A stretch of 25,000 nucleotides of DNA from Zygnema cylindricum (taxonomy: Eukaryota; Streptophyta; Zygnematophyceae; Zygnematales; Zygnemataceae): the NCBI GenBank assembly GCA_037447655.1, contig JBBHKE010000281.1, positions 125,890 through 150,889 of the forward strand, given 5' to 3'. How positions within the stretch are numbered: position 1 is the first letter of the stretch; each line of letters opens with the position of its first letter. Under the pieces are notes generated by a model. The model worked only from the letters and a program-made list of their open reading frames with translations. It was not told the DNA's origin and did not search any database. The position numbers and the translations under genes were made by a program. This document shows positions 1 through 19,125 of this stretch, one piece after another.

Positions 1-62
1 GAGAGAGAGAGAGATGGAGAGAGAGAGATGGAGAGAGAGAGAGAGAGATGGAGAGAGAGATG

Positions 63-132
<70 letters not shown>
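1..132. repeat. (GA)n microsatellite
   Basis: An almost pure GA dinucleotide tract, interrupted by a few GATGGA units in the first 60 bases. It ends at the AACAGGGTCC sequence. The Arg-Glu open frame across it is only a product of the repeat. Confidence 0.97.
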
Positions 133-134
<2 letters not shown>

Positions 135-1230
135 AGGGTCCTAACGTCAAGCGACCACGATCAAAACAACAACCTCTTCCGCTCCCTTCCTCCCTTCACA
201 CTGATGTGAAAACATTTTAGTTTGTGGAAATTATGAGAGACAGGCTGAGGACAACAATAAAAGCCGGTCTCCATGTTTCCTTGAAAGAATGAATGAGCTC
301 AACTTCTCAGTGAAAAAATGGGAAAATAGAGTCAAATAATAAATGGAAAATTACCTCAATGTTAGAAAAACTTTCCAATTTTTCGCTGCCACAATATGTT
401 GTCGTGAATGTGTAGTCATAATCCAAAACCAGTTCCTTACTAGGTTTCCTGTTTCCAAAAAGCAAGCAATTCAAAAACAGGGAAATAGAATGGAGACCCT
501 TATACAAACTGAAAAAAAAGAAAAAGTTACATGTTTCTTTGTATGCCACCAAAGTCCACAAGCTCAATTTCAGAGCATTCTACTTCCCAGTTTCTCAATT
601 GAAGAATGACACCAAATGAAGAGATACAATGAAATTTGTGAATAAAGTTGTGTGACAATTGTTCGTTTCTGCAATGAAAAACTGTGAACAAACGCAAATT
701 AACACAAAACGGAGATCTATCTCCAAATAACCGCTTGGCTGAGAGGTTTAGTTAAGAAAAGTGTTTGTACAGAAGAACTGATAAATGAATTAAGCATGAA
801 GGAAAAGAGATTTTGGTTGAAGTCAGAAGCTCACGTCCTCTGCATCCAGCGTACAGCTGCTGGAATCTGGACAGGTGGCAGCTTTTCCTTCATCCACCCA
901 TTCAAAGCTTCCCAGGCATTGAAATAAATCACAATTCCTGTGGATTCGTGCGTTAACTTCAAGGAACTATCGCCAAAAACCATTTCAGGCAACCGGAAAG
1001 CTTTCAAGCTCTGTTCCCATCTGCCCAATAAAAAATTGCAAAAAAAATTGCTAGTGGTCGACAGGCTTCTGGTTCACAAACCGAGTTTTCAGCAATGGCA
1101 CCAGCTTTCTCACAAGAGAAAAGTTAGTGTAAATGCTTAGTTTGGTACAATTTTCGCATGAGTTTGACTCGACTTGCACAAACACAAGTATAATGCATAA
1201 TCAACTTTACAGTAAGAACGGTTTTTTGTT
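133..1230. other. Non-coding stretch, no gene recognised
   Basis: AT-rich sequence. The open frames on both strands are under 90 codons, show no recognisable domain, and none has a convincing start context with coding-like composition. No tRNA, rRNA or transposon termini were found by eye. Confidence 0.5.
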
Positions 1231-1261
1231 TTGGTCACAGTCAGGGGGCAACCAAAAACTC

Positions 1262-1355
1262 CTGCAGAGAGGGGAGGAATTGCACTAGGAGAACGACTCG
1301 CACCAAGAGGAGGACTCCCACCAAGACGAGGACTCGCTCCAGGAGGACTTTTTAT
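1262..1355. repeat. Short imperfect tandem repeat (about 18 bp)
   Basis: Repeats of a GGACTC-CACCAAGA-type unit of about 18 bp. In the + frame they read as Leu-Ala/Pro-Pro-Arg-Gly-Gly-like repeats (LAPRGG, LPPRRG, LAPGG). This is more likely a small minisatellite than a gene, because the frame has no ATG in context and no flanking exon signals. Confidence 0.4.
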
Positions 1356-1464
1356 TTTGTGGGTAACTGTACCTACGACGACCCAAAAATTGTATGAATT
1401 CTTTCATTACACACGTTTTACCTTCAAAGCAAGGATAAATTTCGATGGTGTAAACCCCCTGTGA

Positions 1465-2266
1465 CAGCTAAGCATCCAGCATTTCGTGAGGGACTGAAGG
1501 AGGCAAAACCATCCTACAGACGTACTTGCTTTTGTTCAACAGAAAGAATTTCGGTTGTACATTCGGAGGTTTCAGTACTAATGACAAAAGATGAGAGTGG
1601 AAACCAAACAGCTGTTAACAATTTGTTTGAAAGATAGCAATTACAGCCAGGATTTATGATGTTTCAGATACTGTTCAACAAACACTGCCCTCAACATAAA
1701 ATTATTCCACGACTTCCCAAACAAAAGAAACCTATCAACAAAGTCACAAGCAATATGCCTTATTTAAAAATCTACACTTAGCTTCAAGAGCCTATCATTG
1801 GCTCTCAATTGCCTGTGGATATTGTGGTCACTAAAACCTGAAAAGTTTATAAAACTCAAAATCCGGGTTTCTTATTACGGCGTAACCAACTTTCACATAT
1901 TCTTCCTTAGTTCACATTTTTTCTCAAAACCTCTACTTTATGTTGTAACTCATTTTAATTTAAACTGTTTTTCTCAAACTGTTATCCTTGAAACAAAATG
2001 CAGTTCAAATTGCATTTTTTCTACCTTCCATTTTATCTCAATGTCCACCAAATATTGCTCCTTTAACTAATAGACACGTGCCCTAACTTGACTAATAAGT
2101 TATCTCCGTTCCATTCCAGAGAAGAAGAAAATTTCAGAAGATATGGAAGGAATATCTGAATACATGTTTCTTTAGATTCGGTTCCGGAAAAATAAAAACA
2201 ACATAAGATGCGGAGGAAATGACTAGCTACCTATTCTTTCAAATTCAAATCCCAAAAAATTAAAAA
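1465..2266. other. Non-coding stretch before the minisatellite
   Basis: AT-rich, with no supported gene. From about 2110 degenerate pieces such as GATATGGAAGGAATAT resemble the 21-bp unit of the minisatellite that follows, so the array probably once extended further left. Confidence 0.45.
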
Positions 2267-2600
2267 AACATAGAATATGGAAGGAATAAAATAGAAAGGG
2301 GAAGGAGTAGCTTAGAATGTGGAAGGAATGACATAGAAAGTGGAGGGAATAACATAGAATGTGGAAGGAATAACATAGAATGTGGAAAAAATAACATAGA
2401 AAGTGGAGGGAATAACATAAAATGTGGAAGGAATACCATAGAATGTGGAAAAAATAACATAGAAAGTGGAGGGAATATCATAGAATGTGGAAAAAATAAC
2501 ATAGAAAGTGGAAGGAGTAACATAGAATGTGGAGGAAATAATATAGAATGTGGTGAATAACGTAGGATGTGGAAGGAATAGCATAGCAAGTAGAAGGAAT
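2267..2600. repeat. 21-bp minisatellite, about 16 copies
   Basis: The unit is AACATAGAATGTGGAAGGAA plus T. Units differ mainly in the AAGG/AAAA/AGGG segment and in GAATG versus GAAAG. In the middle the variants recur every three units, giving a 63-bp higher-order repeat. One unit near 2540 is 19 bp. Because 21 is a multiple of 3, long open frames arise on the minus strand (Phe-Tyr-Val-Ile-Pro-Ser-Thr repeats); these are not evidence of a gene. Confidence 0.95.
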
Positions 2601-2616
2601 AACGACATCCGACTAC

Positions 2617-2993
2617 CTCTCAGTCTCCCGGGCATTGAGGATCGACCCTTGACGACTCTCTATTCGCCAGCCCTTGAGACGAACGCCACTCTCCCGAGGA
2701 AGAAGAATCCCTCCCTCCTCTTTCAGAACCCTGAGAGCCGTTTCTTGCTCCTCGCTCACATGCACTCTCGCATGGCGGACTGTCTGCGTGATCACGCTGG
2801 ACTGAACAGAAACAGTTTCTGCGATGGGAACGCGGGTGACATCCGTGCGAATAGTCTCCGTGGTCTCGAAGACGACAGTCGACTCCATGACACGTGTGCA
2901 CTTGACCAAGTCGACAGATGGAGACGAGGCGTGATGAACTAGGAACCATCCGCCATGGGTGAAAGGAGGCGGAGTGATGGACACTCTCTCCAA
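2617..2993 (-). CDS. Exon-like coding segment, protein not recognised
   Basis: An open minus-strand frame of about 125 codons with coding-like composition. Third positions favour G and C (GTC GAC TTG GTC AAG TGC), unlike the AT-rich surroundings. The first in-frame ATG encodes MESTVVFETTETIRTDV. The later part, with VSEEQETALRVLKEEGGILL, looks like a beta-rich stretch followed by a helix. The frame ends with AG|GTAGTC, a good splice donor just before a TAG, so this may be an internal or terminal exon rather than a whole gene. No upstream acceptor can be fixed and no partner exon was found. The function is unknown, and antisense chance openness cannot be excluded. Confidence 0.35.
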
Positions 2994-3022
2994 ACTCCAG
3001 ACGAGAAAAGTTGGAGGAGGTT

Positions 3023-3060
3023 CCAGTTTGGTTCGGTTTGGTTCGGTTTGGTTCGGTTTG
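3023..3060. repeat. (GGTTCGGTTT)n short tandem repeat
   Basis: Three to four copies of the decamer GGTTCGGTTT lie in tandem between the exon-like segment and the first (ACAGT)n tract. Confidence 0.85.
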
Positions 3061-3068
3061 TGCCAACG

Positions 3069-3140
3069 TTACAGTACAGTACAGTACTGTACTGTAGCTC
3101 GTATTTGTAACCAATCGACAGTACAGAACAGTACAGAACC
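3069..3140. repeat. (ACAGT)n tract with perfect palindrome
   Basis: Runs of the pentamer ACAGT switch to its complement ACTGT and form a perfect 22-bp palindrome centred on GTAC at about 3071-3092. More ACAGT(A) units follow to about 3140. The mate tract lies at 3521-3600, beyond the MITE. Confidence 0.85.
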
Positions 3141-3190
3141 TATTCAACCGTTTCGGGCTCGACAGGCTGGACACGACACTACGGGATACA

Positions 3191-3503
3191 AAACAGATCA
3201 TAGTTCAAAAGTAGGTGAAAGTAGGCCCATACAATATGCCTATTGTATGCAAAACATACAATATGACCTTAAGACCCATATTGTATTCGGACCTATTCGG
3301 ACCAATTAAAGCATTCGGACCAAAAATTGGACCAATTAAAACATTCGGACCAAACATTTTTTATTTACACCGTCAGATTCGGACAATCGGACGGTCGCTG
3401 ATCAAAGTAGCGATCTAAGAAGATCACATGAAAAGCCCATACGATAAAGGCGCCTACCAAAGGCCTACCATAACAACGCCTACTTTTGAACTATGAAACA
3501 AAT
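3191..3503. mobile_element. hAT-like MITE with TIRs and 8-bp target duplications
   Basis: The element proper is 3199-3495 (297 bp). Its left terminus CATAGTTCAAAAGTAGGTG and the reverse complement of its right terminus (3477-3495) agree at 18 of 19 positions. The termini begin CA..G, as in many hAT elements. It is flanked by AAACAGAT (3191-3198) and AAACAAAT (3496-3503), an 8-bp duplication with one mismatch; 8 bp is the hAT target-site length. The interior has no transposase. It contains several ATTCGGACC motifs spaced about 20-37 bp apart. A non-autonomous deletion derivative is the simplest reading. Confidence 0.75.
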
Positions 3504-3520
3504 AAAATACAGATATACTG

Positions 3521-3600
3521 ACAGTACGGTAATGTACTGTACTGTTCAGTACAGTACAAAACAGTACAGTACAGTACTGTTCAGTATAGTACAGTACACT
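3521..3600. repeat. Second (ACAGT)n / (ACTGT)n tract
   Basis: ACAGT and ACTGT pentamers in alternating orientation, able to fold into hairpins. It is the counterpart of the tract at 3069-3140. The MITE lies between the two, so they may once have been one array. Confidence 0.85.
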
Positions 3601-4400
3601 TTTGTCCTGCCCTCCTCTGCATCCACAGTATATCGTTGCCTCGCAGCTCTCGAAGTCTCGAATCCCGCCACGCGTCCCTCGTTTGCAGCAGCAGCAGCAG
3701 CAGCAGCAGCAGACACTTCCGCCCTCTCTCCTGCTTCCGCCTTGTCCGTTGCCCGCCGCTCCGCCGAGGGCCGCCCCGCGCCACCCTCCGACCCTCCCGC
3801 GCCCCGCGCTGCACCCCGCGCACTCGGCCGCGTCCGGCCGCGTCCTCCCCGCCAAGCGCCCGCCGAGCAGCAGGACCGCCCGCCAGCCAGCCGACTTAGC
3901 GACTGACTGAGGGAGGCAGGGAGGGAGGGGAGGGGAGGTAGGGAGGGGAGGGGAGGGAGGTCGGTCGGTCTGCGATGTACGGGCGGCGGCGGCCCTGCTG
4001 CTGCTGCAGGGGCGGCGGCGGCTCCTCTGGCGCCAGTCCACGCGCACAGGGAGGCGAATAATGCGAAGGCGCGGGTGGAGAGGCGGCTGGCCATGGGGGG
4101 GGGGCCGGGGAGGCCGGACAGGCTGGCAGGGGGGGGGCGTGGGAGGCCCCTTGCGCCGCGAACTGGGGGTCTGAGGCGAGGGGGGAGGGGGAGGCGCGGT
4201 GGTGGCGAGGGCGGCGGGGGTAGCGAGGGAGGGGGGAGGGCGGAGGGGAGTGGGAGGACAGGGCCGTCGCGAGTGCGAGGGGGAGGGAGATTGGGGGGGG
4301 GGAGAGGAGGAGGCAGAGTCAACAGGAGGCGGGAGGGGATTCCGGGATTCGAGGGAGACCTCGTGGGCATGGGAGTGGTCATAGCCGTTCTCGGAGCTGC
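3600..4400. promoter_or_regulatory. GC-rich CpG-dense block, probable 5' region of LRR gene
   Basis: A sharp change from AT-rich DNA to very GC-rich DNA with many CpGs, then a purine-rich GGGAGG plus strand. It lies just upstream of the first recognisable exon of the + strand LRR gene and ends at a CT-rich, intron-like stretch. It therefore probably holds the promoter, 5' UTR and perhaps a first exon with the missing N-terminus. No TATA box or start codon could be chosen. Open frames on both strands are low-complexity Pro/Arg/Gly/Ser and are not called. Confidence 0.4.
3686..3712. repeat. (CAG)9 trinucleotide repeat
   Basis: Nine uninterrupted CAG units inside the GC-rich block. They encode Gln, Ser or Ala on + and Leu or Cys on -, depending on frame; no frame is established as coding. 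Confidence 0.95.
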
Positions 4401-4407
4401 GGGATTT

Positions 4408-4793
4408 GGTGACCTCTCTCTCTCTCTCTCTCTCTTTCCCTTTCTCTCCTCTCTCCCCCCTCGTCTCTCTCTCTCCTCTCTCTCCCCTCTTTTTCTCGTC
4501 TCCACTTAACTCCCTTTTCCAATTTCTCTCGGCAGTGGTCTGATAGCTGTGACAGGGACACTCTCTTCCATGCCTACGCTCCCTCTTTCCTCTCTCCTCT
4601 CTCGCCCGTCCCCTGCTCTCCTTGTCCTATTCCTGTTCAGACCTCTCTTCACAGACTATCTCCGCACGACCTCCTCTCTCTCTCCTCCCTCAATTCTACA
4701 CACTTCTTCTCCCAGATACCTGCTTCTAATCCTTCTTCTTGTCTTCTTGTTACTTCTCCCCCTCCTCTCCCTCTTCCCCTTCCCTGCCCCCAG
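4408..4793. repeat. CT-rich tract, intron-like
   Basis: It starts with (CT)n at 4411-4433 and stays pyrimidine-rich on + up to the acceptor CCCCCAG at 4787-4793. The strand bias is what an intron of the + strand gene would give; similar tracts occur in its other introns. Confidence 0.6.
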
Positions 4794-14547
<9,754 letters not shown>

Positions 14548-15735
14548 AGTAATGTTTTGTAACTATTATAGGTTTTTTTTTAAACACAAATGCATCTTTA
14601 CAAGTGGGAAAATGGATTCCCTTCATTCATGAGGCTCGAAATGTTCCTGTATGTGTTTTAGCTTTTGTATCAATTTTTTAACAGGAGGTAGGAAAAGGAA
14701 AACGAAAGGAAAAGGAAACGAAAAGGAAGGTAGGAAAGGAAAAGTAGTTTGCAAGGAAAGAAGGACGTATACTAATAGTGTCATTCAAGTTAATGGGTTC
14801 TCAGAAGTTATTTCTTGTTTTAGTGGTGTTTATAGTGGAAATCGTTGTTGGATTTATTCAAAAGATATGGTCGATCCACGGCTTTTTCCACGTCAGTTTC
14901 ATTATATGGCAACTTGGAAGTCATGTCTACGGAGGGATCTTTTGGGGACTCGATGCATGAGAAGTCAAAATTTCTTTTGAACGTTCCATGGCCATTACTC
15001 AGATGCTTCACACCTTCGTGTTGTTTCACCTCATGGTGCTCCTGTTCGCTTCAAGAATTGCAAACTAAAGAATCGTACATTTCTTTACAGAGCCGAAAAT
15101 AGGAAGGTAGACAAGTTGGTCTCGCACATTTTGATCATTTGATATCCTTTCCTGGTTTGATACAAACTGTGAAATACATATAATAGTTTTTATTCCAAAA
15201 CGCATGTCGGAGATCCATCAAACGAAAAAGAATCTCAGGTTGATTCAAGGTTTCGTAGAAACGCAGAGAATTGTTTCCGTCTTTTTTCCTATTTAACTTC
15301 TTGTTACTTGTTGGCAGTTCATGTATTTTGTCTTTTTGTACATTCTCAGACTTTCCTTGCAATTGCATGTCTATGTAGCTTCTCCCTCCAGCTTTAATAC
15401 TGTTCAGAGTATCGAAAAAAAGATACGAGCTCGGCCAAAAACAGGGCACTTTGGTATAACGTTGGCAAATACCTTTTGTATGGGACTCTACTCTCTTGAG
15501 AAGCAGAATAATAGTCACGTACTTTATCGAACATTTTGTTTTGTTGATAACCCGAAAAAGACAAAGATACAACAATAGAAGAATGTCATCAATGATTAAA
15601 GCTCCACAATTGGTGAAAATTTGGGGAGTAATATTCTATAGATACTTTTGCCCTAAACTTGGGAGTATTTTTTTTAACTTGAACAAACATTGTAAAGAAA
15701 TGGGTCGAAACTTGAGTTACCAATGCACGTACTAA
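14548..15735. other. No gene recognised (3' flank of LRR gene)
   Basis: It starts with the presumed 3' UTR. It contains a purine-rich GGAAAAGGAAA tract (14685-14755) and a + frame at 14778-14960 that reads as hydrophobic residues (FLVLVVFIVEIVVGFIQ). That frame has no confirmed start, domain or partner, so it is not called a gene. The rest is AT-rich. Confidence 0.45.
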
Positions 15736-16290
15736 GGTTTCTTGGAATCTTGATTCCTCCAGCCAGTTTTAGCAGCCAAGGCTTGACCACTCTTTCCTCC
15801 TCTTCGAATCTCAATGATGTTTTCCCAAACCAAGATCATTCCAACAACGGAATTCCAAATCCATCGACTATCAAGCAAGTCTTGACCCTATTAACGATAT
15901 TCTCATAATCATACGGCAGTTTCATTGGTAAAGTATTCACCATTTTTTTCTCAGTTTCTCGTTTTCTAGCACTCTCCAACTCCATAAGCAATTTAGACAA
16001 GTCATTACAAAGCCAAGCATCTTTACTCCTTAGTAAACATATGCTTGTTACTTCTGATTTGCAAACTTCTGCTGCTGAATCGTACCACTCTTGTAAATGA
16101 TGACAAGAGCCTCCCACAACTCTGTTTGCCTTGTCAACATGAAGATGAGGTGTAGCCACTGCCTGGGTGAGACGCCCGAGAATAAAATGAGTCGCCACCG
16201 TATTGTTGAAATCCCAAATTTCACTATCATTAGCCTCGGTTTTCTGAACATCTACTATCGGAACCGATCCAGTAGGCATCGGTGTGAGTT
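15736..16290 (-). pseudogene. Ty1/copia gag-like (UBN2-type) relic
   Basis: On the minus strand the reading order fits a copia capsid protein. It begins with ANDSEIWDFNNTVATHFILG, continues after a frame switch near 16130 as ELWEALVIIYKSGTIQQQKF, and then has a charged helix and TLPMKLPYDYENIV. Near 15760 a downstream EEER segment leads to ALAAKTGWRNQDSKK. Tracts like WEAL..IY, L..LP..Y and a late EE-rich motif are usual for UBN2/gag of copia elements. At least two frameshifts break it. It is opposite in orientation to the copia element at 16789 and is a separate fragment. Family assignment is from memory of motifs only. Confidence 0.5.
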
Positions 16291-16489
16291 TCTCCTTCCC
16301 CTTCTTCTTCCCTATGTTTGACACGATACTTTCTCCAACATCCTCTACCTCCTCTGCCCCCGCAGATCCTCTTGTAAACAGAGATCCTCCAAACCCTGGT
16401 GGAACTCCCAAATTGCAGCAAGCCGCCGCAAACGAACAACGCCGCCTCATACATTGAAAATCACATCTTGCCCCACTAAACACTCATAA

Positions 16490-16788
16490 TCACTAGAATT
16501 GGTGACCAACGCGTGGGCATAGACCTCTGCGATATCAGATTCTGAACCATTTTGAAACCTAAAACAGAGTGGATCTTTTGTAATGTCCAAAACTGGTTCG
16601 GTAGGTAGTTCTCGCTGAGGTGAGTAAACGTGTGGTAGTGGACTGAAGTTTATCGGTTGTTAGACTAGTTTTAGTGCAAAAGATGACCCCAAAATAAAAG
16701 GTTTTGCACCGATGTCCATAAGTGGTAATTACCATGTGACACCATTAACTGAAAAATGCACCTTTCCCCATTATCCCAAAAAACTCAT
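16490..16788 (-). pseudogene. Retropepsin-like protease fragment of an LTR retrotransposon
   Basis: The minus-strand frame includes VHFSVNGVTW, the active-site-like LMDIGAKPFILGSSFA, and, further on, AEVYAHALVTNSSDYECLVGQD. This is the D-T/S-G-A layout of retropepsins with the second position changed (DIGA), followed by a late LxG motif. Four in-frame stops interrupt it. It ends exactly where the copia 5' LTR begins (16789). The gag on the same strand lies beyond that copia element, so this is probably the continuation of that gag-pro frame. Confidence 0.6.
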
Positions 16789-17395
16789 TGTAGAAATTAA
16801 TGGTCCATTTCAGTATTTTCTAGGTCTAAATAGAAATATAGGAAGAAGTCGAGGCAGTTTGCCTCTAACTTCTCTCTCCAACTCTTAAACTTGTCGCAGT
16901 CACTGAGAAATTGGAGAGGGAGCTAGAGCCATGGCTAGCTAGGCTATCCAGAGGTTTACGAGAAATATATATTAGTTTGGGGTTTATTTTTTAAAAGGTA
17001 TATGCTGGTCACAGGATTTGATCCTGGTACCTACCGGCTGACAGACAGCCGGTAGACGGTAACCTTAGCTGTTAAATTTAGATCTAGTGTTACGTACTAT
17101 ATGGTTTGATAATTAATTTAACATTACCAAATAGAATAATTCATTTAAATATAACTGTTTACGGGATACATAGATCCGGTAATGTAAAAGTACGGATTAT
17201 GGTAAGGACAAGAAACCAATACCGCGCATTTATTTCTCTAATGAAACGAATACCGCGCATGTATTTATTACGGCTACGATTAAAATCGAATTTAATCGGA
17301 CGGACGGAATTAGCGCCGAGATCGCGAAGAAGATTTCGGAGGTTCTCTAGTGACAACTCTACCCGAAGCGAAGACGTGGTGGAAATTAATTCGGG
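16789..17395 (+). repeat. Copia 5' LTR (truncated)
   Basis: It aligns with 19126-19735 over about 600 bp, with frequent substitutions and small gaps, which points to an old insertion. Landmarks shared by both copies are TTCTCTCTCCAACTCT, CTTGTCGCAGTCACTGAGAA, GGTTTACGAGAAATATAT, TTTACGGGATACATAGA and the ACCGCGCATTT repeats. It contains a perfect 10-bp inverted repeat (17031-17055). Confidence 0.8.
17031..17055. repeat. Perfect 10-bp inverted repeat in 5' LTR
   Basis: CTACCGGCTG, then ACAGA, then CAGCCGGTAG. A degenerate version occurs at the equivalent place in the 3' LTR. Just to its left on + (both LTRs) is AGGATTTGATCCT, whose reverse complement contains GGATCAAATCC, close to the tRNA B-box consensus. 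Confidence 0.85.
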
Positions 17396-17537
17396 GATAG
17401 GGGAGAAGCCGAGTTTGTTCAAAAGAATCCAAGAGAACCATCTATTCCGGTCTCAGATTTTGAGGGGGGGGAGGAGAAGTAGCAAAAGACTGCAAGAAAA
17501 ATAGGTTAATAACAAGGTAACTAAACTATCTCATCAA

Positions 17538-18618
17538 GATGAACCTCAAACTTATGGAGAGGCGATGACTTGTCCAGAAAGGAATCGGTGGAAGACAGCC
17601 ATCAATGAGAGATGGCCTCAATTATGGCAGCCGATACTTGGGAGCGGGTGGATTGTCCACCTAAACAAAAACCAATCGGTTGTAAGTGGGTTTTCAAATT
17701 AAAACTGAACCCAGATAACACAATCGAGCGCTACAAGGCCAGATTAGTGGCACAGGGATTTACACAAAAGGAGGGAATTGACTACGAAGAAACCTTTGCC
17801 CGGGTCATCAAATTTCCCTCCATCCGCATACTTCTCAGCCAGGCAGCAGCGGAAGACATGGAAGTACACCAGATGGACATCAAGACAGCATTTTTGCATG
17901 GAGGATTGGAAGAGGAGATCTTCACGCGACAACCCAAAGGGATTGTGGAGGAAGGAGAGGAGAGTAAGGTATGCCGGCTGATTAAATCTCTTTATGGTTT
18001 GAAACACGCGCCTCGACAGTGGAATAAGAAGCTTAATGAAATTCTAACAGGTTTGGGATATATCGGGATCAGCTCCGGTCACTCAATCTATGTTTTTAAA
18101 GATGAGGAATGTTTTATATTTATTGCAATTTATATTGATGATTTGCTTGTTCTAAGTAAATCAATGGAAAAAATTAATAAACTGAAAACCGATCTTAAGG
18201 GGAGATTTGAAATGAAGGATATGGGGGAAGCAAGATATATTTTGGGAATTCAAGTATAAAGAGACCGAAAAAGAAAGATTATAAGATTGACTCAAAAGGA
18301 GGCAATAGGGAACATGCTTGAAAATTTTCAGATGGATAAAGCTAATAGTTGTACAACTCCAATGGAGTTAAAGAAGGGAAGTGAGGGGAGTGAGGAAGAA
18401 GGAGTCATAGTCTTAAACGAGATATTATCTCTTGAAGAACAAAAGTTCATGCAGACTATTCCTTACAGGCAACTAGTGGGAAGTCTAATCTATTATATGA
18501 ATTGTACCCGGCCGGATTTAGCTGCAGTTGTAGGAGTGCTGAGTAGAAGTCTAAATGCTCCCACTAAGAGGGATGGGAAGCAGCTAAGAGTGTCCTTAGA
18601 ATTTGATAGGAACTAGGG
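17538..18618 (+). pseudogene. Copia reverse transcriptase, broken
   Basis: It starts at DEPQTYGEAMTCPERNRW, the usual first conserved block of copia RT (EP.TYEEA). Then follow CKWVFKLKLN, RYKARLVAQGFTQKEGIDYE, HQMDIKTAFLHG, KSLYGLKHAPRQW and the catalytic block AIYIDDLLVLS (a YIDD variant of YVDD). After an in-frame TAA (18257-18259) the same frame resumes through YRQLVGSLIYYMNCTRPDLA. Three single-base losses, each shortening a short run, break the frame: about 17609, 18574 and 18605. The RT would have copied the element's RNA into cDNA in virus-like particles. Confidence 0.9.
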
Positions 18619-19112
18619 ATTTATGGTTGCATTTGGGTGGGGAGAATACTTACATCACTACTTGGAGTGATGCTAGTTATGGTGATGCTCCGATGAGGAG
18701 ATGCACTTCTGGATATGTATTATATGTGGGTGATGGGGCTTGCTGTTGGAGTAGCAAACAGCAAAAAGTTATTGCCCAGTCGACCATGGAGGCTGAGTAT
18801 ATGGCCTCTTGCTCTGCTGTAAAAGAATTGATGTGGGTCAAGTCTTTGCTTTGTGAGCTTGGTCACCTTAAGAGTGGTGTGCAAATTTTTTTTTGTGATA
18901 ATCAGGCAGCAATCTCTATTTTTGCCAATCCTAAACATCATTTTAAAGCCAAACACATGGACATTAGACTCAGCTTTGTTAGAGAGAAAGTAGAAAACAA
19001 AATAATCAGTTTGTGGTACCGACCAGATAGTGAGATGATGACCAAACCTGTGCCTTCCCCTAAGCTAATTTTCTGCAGGGAGAAGTGTGGTCTGAAATTA
19101 AAGATTGACTAG
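18603..19112 (+). pseudogene. Copia RNase H domain
   Basis: It continues from the RT after a one-base loss. It contains ITTWSDASYGDAPMRRCTSG, WSSKQQKVIAQSTMEAEYMA, FFCDNQAAISIFANPKHHFK and KHMDIRLSFVREKV. The acidic residues expected in the RNase H active site are visible in SDAS, EAEY and DNQ. The stop TAG (19110-19112) lies just before the polypurine tract, as usual for the end of a copia polyprotein. Confidence 0.9.
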
Positions 19113-19125
19113 AAAATAAGGGGAG
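19113..19125 (+). promoter_or_regulatory. Polypurine tract (plus-strand primer)
   Basis: AAAATAAGGGGAG lies immediately before the 3' LTR start TGTAG. Position and composition are those of an LTR-retrotransposon polypurine tract. Confidence 0.85.

Noticed and set aside
14-220. 68-codon Arg/Glu-rich open frame
   Set aside because: It is the translation of a (GA)n microsatellite and has no other coding evidence.
2260-2635. Long minus-strand frames with Phe/Ser/Pro repeats
   Set aside because: They arise because the minisatellite unit is 21 bp, a multiple of three without stops.
3546-4505. 319-codon minus-strand frame, with a signal-peptide-like stretch (ALFASLCAWTGARGAAAA) near 4000-4100
   Set aside because: It is almost wholly low-complexity Pro/Arg/Ser in GC-rich DNA. 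The opposite strand is equally open, and the region fits the 5' end of the + strand gene better.
14778-14960. Hydrophobic + strand frame resembling a membrane segment
   Set aside because: It is 60 codons with no supported start, domain, splice partners or conserved motif. T-rich DNA readily gives such frames.
15836-16483. A single intact 215-codon minus-strand gene
   Set aside because: Its start overlaps unrelated sequence, and the copia gag-like similarity moves between frames, so it is a relic rather than an intact gene.
17005-17080. A functional tRNA gene on the minus strand
   Set aside because: Only the T-arm/B-box and a hairpin are present. No acceptor stem pairs and the D-arm is not convincing.
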